From: Euglena gracilis
Taxonomy: Eukaryota; Euglenida; Euglenophyceae; Euglenales
Length of the DNA stretch: 64,000 bases
NCBI GenBank assembly: GCA_039621445.1
Contig: CP154954.1
Span: 66,560,714-66,624,713, forward strand
Direction of reading: 5' to 3'
The notes beneath the pieces were generated by a model that made no database searches, had not been told where the DNA came from, and saw only the letters and a program-made list of their open reading frames with translations. The translations under genes were made by a program, and so were the position numbers. Positions 19,608-27,100 of the stretch are shown piece by piece (the first letter of the stretch is position 1; the number at the start of each line of letters is the position of its first letter).

Positions 19608-20739
19608 GGGGGGGGGGGCAGCCGGCCTAACAGCCCGTCTGACACCGGACGAGATATGGGACGAACTTTACTGGAATGGCCAGCGATGGAGGTGGCAACG
19701 TCTGCGCACCCCGGCCACAGCGGGCCCATCCTCTGTGGCACCTGCCCAGGTCGGCCCAGGGACCGAATTTGCGAAATGCCGCCTGTGCTTTCAGCACATC
19801 AACCTGTCGTCTCTCTGGGACATGCAGTCTCATCACTGCCAGGCAGGTAGACCGTTCGGCAACATCTTTTCGCTCGCCACAGTCCGGGAAGACAATTGGC
19901 GCTGGGACCTACACCACCTGGAATCCCTACCAAATGGCGAGTGGTGGCTGGTCCGCTGCAAGGTCTGTGGATGGTCGACAGAAACCCCTTACCCGGCACC
20001 CCTACTGAGCCACATGCAACTTTGTACACCACCGTCTCTCTCTGACTTGGAAAGCGACTCGGAAGGCGACGATGAACACGACGAAGATGATAACAAGCAT
20101 GCGGTCTTCTCACACGGCCACAGGGAGGTCACTGCCGCTGGATCCAACAGCCCGGTCCCTGGCTCGCCTCACTCTTCCACCGGCAGGGGCCAGGACATCC
20201 TCACCGCTGGAGACGTCGAATGCAATCCGGGCCCCAGTAGTGCCACACGACCCCCTGAGGACCTCCCACGCCGAGTACCGCGCGAGGATTTTATGCTGGA
20301 CCCCCCGTGGTTCCAGGTCGTAGTCCGGGCCCTTTCACCTGACAACCCGCCCACCATCGACGCCTTCGCCGACCAGAACAACACACAGCTAGCCCACTTC
20401 TGGTCACAAAGGGAGGACGCTTTCCTCCAGAACTGGTCTCTGCCGAATCCAATATGGTGCAACCCGCCTTTTTCCTTGCTCCCTCGTGTTCTTGAGCACG
20501 TCCTCCGCCATGGGGGCAACATCATCCTCCTCGCACCGGACTGGTCCAATGTGCTGGCTGGCCTTCAGAGCATCTCCTCGGGCAGCTTGACCCTGCCACG
20601 GTGCCCTTTCTACCGGGCCAGGGGGACGGCACTGCTCCCGACCCCAGTCTGGGCAACCGTGGCCCTGCGGATACACCACCCAGGCCACCCTCCACTGAGC
20701 AGTGCCCCGGGGCTAGTGAGGCCCGTCTCCCGCGCAGGC
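19608..20739 (+). pseudogene. Zinc-finger segment, 2A site 2 and Dam-like module
   Basis: The sensible frame starts after the 11-G tract (AAGLTARLTPDEIWDELYW). Two zinc-finger-like motifs follow: CRLC-x12-HHC-type (CRLCFQHINLSS...HHC) and CKVCGW...HMQLC, then an acidic linker. 2A site 2 is GDVECNPGP (20209-20235). Next comes a Dam-like module, 20341-20560: TIDAFADQNNTQLAHFWS, WCNPPFSLLPRVLEHVL and IILLAPDWS, matching phage-type N6-adenine methyltransferases. The frame stays in phase with the RT frame but is cut by the TIR element at 20742. Counted as a pseudogene because of the G-tract shift and the insertion. Confidence 0.7.
20209..20235 (+). other. 2A-like site 2 (GDVECNPGP)
   Basis: Preceded by GQDILTA and conforming to D-V-E-x-N-P-G-P. 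It lies directly upstream of the Dam-like module, which it would free at its N-terminus. Confidence 0.85.
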
Positions 20740-20741
20740 TA

Positions 20742-21153
20742 AACCCCCCCCCAAATAATACCCCCCCCGGGGTATTATTTTTTCGCCCGAAGTCCCGGCC
20801 CGAGGGGGGGGGTATTATTTGGGGGGGTATTATTTTTCCAAAATTTTCGAAATTTTTTGAAGTCCCGTAAAACCCAAAATAGCACCCAAAACCCCCCTTT
20901 GGGGTCATTTTTTGCACTTTCTTGTGAAATTTACCATTTTTGGAGGTCAGATGAGCCAGAAAAATCCTTTTTTTTCATAATTTGTTGTCAGAGATTGTGA
21001 TTTTTACCGACATTTTCAGGTCAAAAATCCGGGCCTTCGGCCCGGAACAGGGGGGGGGGGGTATTATTTCGGCGGCCGAAGTCGGACCCCAAGGGGGGGG
21101 GGGGATTATTTGGGGGGGGTATTATTTGGGGGGGGTATTATTTGGGGGGGGTT
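20742..21153. mobile_element. 412-bp C-tract TIR element inside the non-LTR polyprotein
   Basis: The left end AACCCCCCCCCAAATAATAC and right end GTATTATTTGGGGGGGGTT are inverted copies; TA flanks both sides (20740-20741, 21154-21155). Removing 414 bp (element plus one TA) rejoins the reading frame exactly: ...AGYSERPPR. Internal TATTATTT/G-tract blocks repeat near both ends. No ORF. It is the same family as 8582-8900. Confidence 0.8.
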
Positions 21154-24100
21154 TACTCGGAGCGTCCGCCTCGTGCCTCGCACACACCGTATCCGCTCGT
21201 GCCCCTCCTCTCCCTGGGACAACACCGCCTCATCAGAAAGCGAACCGCCTGTCACGGCGGGGAAACATTCCACCTGGTGGACTACGCGGGCCGGACTTTC
21301 CTGATCTACCACGACGCCCTCTGGGATATCCGGGGCACCTCACCCCACTGGTGCCAACGCTGTGGACTGTGGCAATGGCCATGGGACTGTCCCACGCTTC
21401 TTCCCCAACACTTCGCCGCACCCAAAACACCACTTCTCCGACTGGCCTTCCGGCTGAACCCCATCCCACGCTCCCTCCTTGGCGCCGCACAAGCACCACC
21501 GGCTGAGACAGCGCCGGTTCACCCGGCACCAAAAAACGACCGGCGTACTCCGTCACTGGGCGGTCCCTCCACCTTGGGGACCAACCGTGGACGGGGTAGC
21601 CTCCTCACCTGTGGGGATGTGGAGGAGAACCCTGGGCCGGCCAAGCGCCCAGCACCGCCATCCCCCCGCGGTGCGCCAACCGCAACTGAGGCCAGGGAAC
21701 ATGACAACCTCTTCCTGGACCTCGCTCACCCGGAACGTGACGCGGCGATGGTCATCGACAGTGCCGGCCAGGAGTCCAATCTCCGAGGACAGCCTGCACA
21801 CAGTCTGGTGGTTTGCGCTCCCCCCTGCGACATAACCCACCTTCTCCAACAGAGAATTCCGACCCTCCTCCACCTGCCCTCGGCCTGCCAACAACCTGTC
21901 TTTGACACCATGGCAGACGCCATCACGGCATACGTACGAGCACCCACGGACGCGGCATTGTTCGCTGTGCTCTCCTTACCCAAGCTCGTCCTCCGCCCGG
22001 CATCAACAACCAAACCACCGCCACCAGCAGAACTGGAGTCCATCCTACTGCGACGCGCCAGACTATTCCGCGAAGGGGATTACGCTACCCTGCTGGCAGA
22101 AGCCCAAAAGGACACCCAGTCACGACACTCCATTGTGGAGACCAGGGCAGAAAAACGTTCCAGGACACAGCCCACCGCCCTCAGTGAAGCAATGACGAGA
22201 CGCGTACGCACCCTCACCGCAGAGGGGGCTTCTGCAAAGGCTGTTCAGATTCTGCTGTCCGAGGGTGCGCACCAACCGGACAACCCAGAGGTCTGGGGCG
22301 CCCTGGAAAAGCTACACCCTGCCGGCAGGAATGTTGATACCAACCGCCTGCCGCGTCACGTCCGCCCTTTCCCCGAGAATCACACCCCTGAGTGGGAGGA
22401 CCGACTGAAGGATGCCATCCGTCGCTTCCCACGGGGTTCGGCGCCGGGGCCATCTGGGTTGCGACCAAGCCACCTCCAAGACTGCCTGTGGAGACCAGGT
22501 CGAGGAGCAAGGCTGATCACTGCCCTCGCACTCCTGACCCAAGCCTGGGTGGACGGCCAGCTACCGCCCCACCACGCCGCGGCCTGGTGCTGTGCGAACC
22601 TAACGCCGCTCCGCAAAAAGGATAACGGGCTACGCCCGGTGGCGGTTGGGGAAACCATCCGTCGCTTGGTGGGGAAAGCCCTGCTCCAGACACCAAACGC
22701 CAGATCCGAGGTCGCAACCCTCGCCCCTACCCAAGTTGGGGTTGGGGTACGAAACGCGGCTGAGGCCGTCGCTTTGGGTATGCAACACCTGGTCATTCAG
22801 CTGGGGGACACGTCGCCCTGGGTTTCTCTCCAGGTGGACTACTCCAATGCGTTCAACACGGTGGACCGAGGAGCAATTGTGACGGAGGCGGAAACGCGCA
22901 CCCCCAGCCTGTTCAACTTTCTGAGATTCGCGTACAGTGGGCACGTTCCCTTGTTCTGTGGCGGTCGCTCCATCCTGTCACAGAGAGGCACCCACCAGGG
23001 CTGCCCATTGGGCCCCATAGGGTTCGCGCTCGCGCTACAGCCTCTGCTGGAACAGATCACCAACGATGGTCAGTTGCTGTGGAACAGCTGGTACTTGGAC
23101 GACGGCCTGCTGGTCGGGACTCCAGACCGGATTGAGCACTGCATTCGTTTCTTGATGCAAGAGTCCCATCGAATAGGGCTCGGCCTCAACCTGCAGAAGT
23201 GCGTCATGTGGGGCCCGGGAGCCAGGAGTACGCCGAGTTCTGAAAGGATGCAAGTGGTCCCTTGGACCCCAGGGGAAGGCATCACCGTCCTGGGCATCCC
23301 AGTTGACCACCCAGCGTCTACGGACACCACACAGACGGCGTGGGAGGCTGCCGCCGCAAAAATCGAGAAGGCCGCATCCACCATCACGTCCGTCACCGAC
23401 GCTCAGGTAGCGCACCATTTGCTTCGGAGCTGTCTGGATGGCTGCAAAATTAACCACCTGCTTCGGGCATCCCACTCATATGGCAGCCAGGACCAGGTGA
23501 GAAGCTGTGCTGAGGTGATCCTTAACTCCTTTGAAGACATCCTGGGCACGGCACTGAACACACAACAGCGGGCCCAGGCTTCCCTGCCCTTGTCAAGTGG
23601 CGGCTGCGGCCTCCGCATCCCAACCTTCACACAGCCTGCGGCCAGGATTTCCTGCCTTGCAGACTTCTACTCTGATGGGGCACGACGGGTTGGTGTTCCC
23701 GGCTACGCAACCTCCCCACAGCTTTCCCTCGTTACGCCTGTCCTGGACGACCTCAGGGGCAGGCTAGGGGCAAACCACGCCACGGTCACCACCTTCCTCA
23801 GCAACCCTCAACGTATCGCGTCTGCGGACCCAGAAGCCCAGAAACAGAAATGGTGGAATCACGAGCTGGGCAAGAAGACGATGGATGACCTGGTGGACCA
23901 GGCTCGGCCCCGGGACCAGAACCGCCTCCTCGAACAGGCCACAGGTTTCGGGCATGGCTGGATGGCAGCAACCCCCTCCAACAACTCCCACACCACTTTC
24001 TCCAGTGAGGAGTACACCTTGGGGTTGAAGTGGTGGCTGGGTCTCCCGGTGCTGAACGACGTCAGCCAACCATGCACGGGATGCAACCAGCCCCTGGACA

Positions 24101-24639
24101 AGGAGGGTTCCCACCTCCTTTGCTGTCGGCGGAATAACTTCGCCACCCGCCACAACGCTGTTCAGGACGCACTGTTCCAAACCTTGTCCAACAGCGGACA
24201 GCGGGTACAGAAGGAGGTTTCCCTGCCAACGGCCCGAGATAGCCACCTCCGCCCGGCCGACCTCCTCCTAGACTGCTGGTCTGACGGGAGGCCGACAGCG
24301 CTGGATGTCACCGTGTGCCACGGATGGCAGGCGAGTGAACACACTGCCACCCGCGAACGGTGGAGATCCTTCCTGAAGAGAAGGGAGGAGGCTAAAAAGC
24401 AGACGTACAATATCCCATGCCAGCAAGCAGGCTGGGGCTTCACGCCCTTTGCCCTGGGAACCTGGGGGGGCATGGGGCCCGAGACAGCCAAAACCCTGAG
24501 CCGGGTGGCGAAACGCGCCTCGTCCTGGCAACAGGGGGCGGAACGAGAATTAAAGGAGGCGGAGATCTACCAGAACGTCGCAATCGTCCTATTACGCGAA
24601 GTCTTCCATCTCCTGCAACCCAAGCAGATTCTCCGGTAA
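21154..24639 (+). CDS. Reverse transcriptase with RLE-like endonuclease, after 2A site 3
   Basis: An uninterrupted frame of about 1,160 codons entered from the TIR element, not from its own ATG. In order: a zinc-finger-like WCQRCG...WDC, 2A site 3 (GDVEENPGP, 21613-21639), a helical N-terminal region, RT motifs RRFPRGSAPGPSGLRPSHLQ, PLRKKDNGLRPVAVGETIRR, SLQVDYSNAFNTVDR (motif A Asp), HQGCPLGPIGFALALQ and WYLDDGLL (motif C, near 23089), then a CTGC...HLLCC CCHC-like finger and RPADLLL...ALDVTVCHGW, which fits the PD-(D/E)XK restriction-like endonuclease of R2/NeSL-type elements. It nicks the target and copies the RNA there. Both catalytic centres look intact. The stop TAA is at 24637. Confidence 0.85.
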   Translation, partial: YSERPPRASHTPYPLVPLLSLGQHRLIRKRTACHGGETFHLVDYAGRTFLIYHDALWDIRGTSPHWCQRCGLWQWPWDCPTLLPQHFAAPKTPLLRLAFRLNPIPRSLLGAAQAPPAETAPVHPAPKNDRRTPSLGGPSTLGTNRGRGSLLTCGDVEENPGPAKRPAPPSPRGAPTATEAREHDNLFLDLAHPERDAAMVIDSAGQESNLRGQPAHSLVVCAPPCDITHLLQQRIPTLLHLPSACQQPVFDTMADAITAYVRAPTDAALFAVLSLPKLVLRPASTTKPPPPAELESILLRRARLFREGDYATLLAEAQKDTQSRHSIVETRAEKRSRTQPTALSEAMTRRVRTLTAEGASAKAVQILLSEGAHQPDNPEVWGALEKLHPAGRNVDTNRLPRHVRPFPENHTPEWEDRLKDAIRRFPRGSAPGPSGLRPSHLQDCLWRPGRGARLITALALLTQAWVDGQLPPHHAAAWCCANLTPLRKKDNGLRPVAVGETIRRLVGKALLQTPNARSEVATLAPTQVGVGVRNAAEAVALGMQHLVIQLGDTSPWVSLQVDYSNAFNTVDRGAIVTEAETRTPSLFNFLRFAYSGHVPLFCGGRSILSQRGTHQGCPLGPIGFALALQPLLEQITNDGQLLWNSWYLDDGLLVGTPDRIEHCIRFLMQESHRIGLGLNLQKCVMWGPGARSTPSSERMQVVPWTPGEGITVLGIPVDHPASTDTTQTAWEAAAAKIEKAASTITSVTDAQVAHHLLRSCLDGCKINHLLRASHSYGSQDQVRSCAEVILNSFEDILGTALNTQQRAQASLPLSSGGCGLRIPTFTQPAARISCLADFYSDGARRVGVPGYATSPQLSLVTPVLDDLRGRLGANHATVTTFLSNPQRIASADPEAQKQKWWNHELGKKTMDDLVDQARPRDQNRLLEQATGFGHGWMAATPSNNSHTTFSSEEYTLGLKWWLGLPVLNDVSQPCTGCNQPLDKEGSHLLCCRRNNFATRHNAVQDALFQTLSNSGQRVQKEVSLPTARDSHLRPADLLLDCWSDGRPTALDVTVCHGWQASEHTATRERWRSFLKRREEAKKQTYNIPCQQAGWGFTPFALGTWGGMGPETAKTLSRVAKRASSWQQGAERELKEAEIYQNVAIVLLREVFHLLQPKQILR
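21613..21639 (+). other. 2A-like site 3 (GDVEENPGP)
   Basis: Preceded by SLLTC and identical to the strongest 2A consensus. It would release the RT-endonuclease from the upstream Dam-like and zinc-finger segment. Confidence 0.88.
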
Positions 24640-24990
24640 AAGAAAAAAAAAGAAAAAAACCCACAACAAGCACACACACACACACACACAACCACGACCC
24701 ACCGCCACTCTCCCCGTCAAGCCACGTACCGCTGCCCTGCCCCCGACCCCTCTACATTCCAGCACTGCCGTTCCCCTCAGCTCCCCGCTCCCCCTCGCCT
24801 CCCTACCCTCGCGCTACTTATTGAAGGTGGGCCTAGCCCATTTTCCACCCGCCACCCTATACCCCAGCTGTAAATTATCATAACCGCCTGCGGACCTTCA
24901 AATCCAGTAGGCTGTGCCACTGGTCGGTGGATTCGGTTCGCCCCACCACCGTATCCCGCTGGTGCTTTTCTGAGTGTCTAAAAAAAAAAA
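24640..24990 (+). other. 3' untranslated region and poly-A tail of the non-LTR element
   Basis: A-rich start, a CA microsatellite (24669-24690), then C-rich sequence ending in the direct repeat TTTCTGAGTGTCTA and 11 A residues. No ORF of note. Confidence 0.7.
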
Positions 24991-24999
24991 GGAATTACA

Positions 25000-25198
25000 T
25001 TTTTCACAGGTAAGCTGGCAAACAGTGTACAAGTTTGCGTGGGACTCTGAACTGGATTCAAAGTATCAAGTCTTGTCTTCTGGGGTGCTGTGTGGGGAAG
25101 TTTGGGAAGAAGACCCCTGAAGGCTGAAAAGTTGGAATTGGCCAGAAGTCTGATGTGGTGAAATTATCTGGACACACTGGACCATCCCCCAACTTGCA
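25000..25198 (+). repeat. TRIM-like element left LTR, part 2
   Basis: Continuation of the 288-bp left LTR after the non-LTR insertion, ending CCCCCAACTTGCA. It aligns base for base with 26378-26576 apart from three substitutions. Confidence 0.9.
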
Positions 25199-26288
25199 CA
25201 AACTTGTATGAGATTTGCAGTGCAGAAAAGCCCCGTACAAACGTACCTGTGGAGCCGGGGGACACTCAGAAGTGAAAAGGCATCGAAGTGGCAGGCCAGC
25301 TCAGCAGCAGAAGGGGGACAAGGCAGAGGAAGGGGACAGTTGGCACACAGTGAGATGCTGTGTTGGGCCACCATGATCAACTCTCCAGATCAAGCTAGCA
25401 GCGGGTGATCCTGGAGTTGGTGCTGCTGTGGGTCTTGGTTGGAGCCTGGGCTGAAGGACAGACGAATGTCAATCACAGCCCGCCATCATCGTCAAAAAAC
25501 TATCTCAATCTCCAAATTGTCTGTCAAGATGTCATTTCAGGGTCAAGTTAAAGTCAAGATGTCAAATTCAATTTCAAGATGCCAAGGAATCTGTGGACGA
25601 AGAAAGTTGTCATGTCAAGATTTCAATTTTCCAAGGTCAATCTGTGAAGGAGTTCTAAGATCATTTCCAAGATTTCAAGTCCCCAAGGCCAATCTGTGGA
25701 GGAGCCAAGGTGTGATGTTCAAGATTTCAAGTTCCCAAGTTCAAGATGTCGAGTTTCAACGTCATTGGTCAAGTTCCCACTGGAGATTTCGGCGCGAGGA
25801 GCCTGACCTCGTAAAAAACAGTGATCAGGGTTGTGCAACAGCCCTACAAATGCACATCTGGTGATCATCTTCAAGTTCGTCAACCTGTTGCTGCTGTGAT
25901 GGCTGTGGTGTGTGCCGCCTCCCCGTTCGGTGCTGGGCCGCTTCAAGGGGGCTCTGCTCCGGTTTGGCTCGGCGGGGGTCGCCGAAGCCCCGGCTGGCCC
26001 CCATGGGGGGTCATGTTGTACGGGGTAGGTCGTACGACATGGCTCTCTAAGGTGGAAAGGCTGGGGTGGAGGTAGACGGGCCCCACATGGTATTTATCTG
26101 TGGATTTGGACATGATTACGATTATCTGTGGATGCGAAGATTTTTACAATTTAAATGCGAGAACCGCCATTCGTCACTTTTCCATGTTGCTGCTGCGTGT
26201 GTGTGTGTGTTGAATTTTTATCTCCGGCCCGCTCATTTTTTACTTCCGTTTTAGACAATTGCCTGGCAATTGTTTTTGGGAAGGGGGG
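25199..26288 (+). other. Internal region of the TRIM-like element, non-coding
   Basis: 1,090 bp with only short frames and no gag or pol motif. At 25500-25770 degenerate tandem words of the type GTCAAGATTTCAAGT and CCAAGGCCAATCTGTG recur. The final 11 bases GGGAAGGGGGG form the polypurine tract in front of the right LTR. Confidence 0.65.
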
Positions 26289-26576
26289 TGTGAGCGCGGG
26301 CCAGATTTGAGATTTATTTTGGTAAGAGATGCCAGCAGAAATTAGGCATTGCCTCACAGAGATTTTGGGGAATTACATTTTTCACAGGCAAGCTGGCAAA
26401 CTGTGTACAAGTTTGCGTGGGACTCTGAACTGGATTCAAAGTATCAAGTCTTGTCTTCTGGGGTGCTGTGTGGGGAAGTTTGGGAAGAAGACCCCTGAAG
26501 GCTGAAAAGTTGGAATTGGCCAGAAGTCTGATGTGGTGAAATTTTCTGGACACACTGGACCATCCCCCAACTTGCA
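26289..26576 (+). repeat. TRIM-like element right LTR (intact; empty site)
   Basis: 288 bp, TGTGAG...CTTGCA. It keeps the uninterrupted sequence GGGGAATTACATTTTTCACAG, the pre-insertion state of the site where the left LTR received the non-LTR element. Confidence 0.92.
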
Positions 26577-26580
26577 ATAG

Positions 26581-27100
26581 TCAGTGACTTGATAGACAGC
26601 GGTTGACCTCAGGGACAAGGTCAGGGTCGGCCGAAGAAAAGTTCAGCGGGGCACAGTTGGGTTGATGAGTGAACTTGGTTGTTCATCATCCAGGTGCACA
26701 GGGGAACAAGGCGAATCCAGTCCTTTGATTTTTGGCTTGCCATCAAACACCGCATGTTTTGTACGAAACTCCGATTCATCCTTTCGCACAAACCATTGTT
26801 CTCAGGCCTTCGGGGGGTTGAGAAATTTACTTTCACTTTCATGGCCTTCAGGGCGGATTGCCAAAATCCTCTTTCTGAAACGAAACGCACATCGTTGTCA
26901 CTGAATATTTCTTTGGGGCGACCGAACTTCTGAATCCATTCTCTGAACACAAGTTCCAGAACACCTTCTGCGTCGATCCGTTTGCGGCAGGGGATGAACT
27001 GGGCAAAGCGGGACAAACCACAGACAATTGTCAAAATGTAGTCCTTGCCAGCATATTCATCCATCGAGATGAAATCAACATACAAAATTTCATTCACCAT
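26581..27100 (-). pseudogene. Chromovirus 1 integrase catalytic core
   Basis: Minus frame with the DDE triad: LYVDFISMDEY (first Asp), EIFSDNDVRF (second Asp) and ENNGLCERMNRS (Glu), followed by HSSTQLCPAELFFGRP and STAVYQVTDY, where the TRIM-like element interrupts it. It is in phase with the RT frame above but separated from it by a TAG at 27101-27103. The function would be strand transfer of element cDNA into chromatin. The C-terminal continuation is at 17559-18098. Confidence 0.88.

Larger units (their letters stand above)
18192..24990 (+). mobile_element. Non-LTR retrotransposon with three 2A-like sites, 6.8 kb
   Basis: Flanked by a perfect 9-bp duplication GGAATTACA (18183-18191, 24991-24999) and ending in 11 A residues (24980-24990), the marks of target-primed reverse transcription. 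The empty site survives in the right LTR of the host element (around 26370-26378). Coding order: gag-like ORF, -1 slippery site, 2A site 1, two zinc fingers, 2A site 2, Dam-like module, zinc finger, 2A site 3, RT, CCHC and PD-(D/E)XK-like endonuclease. A 14-nt direct repeat TTTCTGAGTGTCTA lies near both ends (18195-18208, 24967-24980). One G-tract frameshift and one TIR insertion disrupt it. Confidence 0.9.
18103..26576 (+). mobile_element. Short non-autonomous LTR element (TRIM-like) carrying a nested non-LTR element
   Basis: Two 288-bp LTRs, TGTGAGCGCGGG...CCCCCAACTTGCA. The left one (18103-18191 plus 25000-25198) is split by the non-LTR element; the right one is 26289-26576. A 4-bp duplication ATAG flanks the whole (18099-18102, 26577-26580). 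The internal region (25199-26288) is 1,090 bp without a gag or pol motif, so the element proper is 1,666 bp and must have used enzymes from elsewhere. A polypurine tract GGGAAGGGGGG (26278-26288) before the right LTR sets the plus orientation. I found no clear tRNA primer site after the left LTR. Confidence 0.88.

Noticed and set aside
25199-26288. Coding internal region of the short LTR element
   Set aside because: Frames are short, with no gag, protease, RT or integrase motif; treated as non-autonomous.
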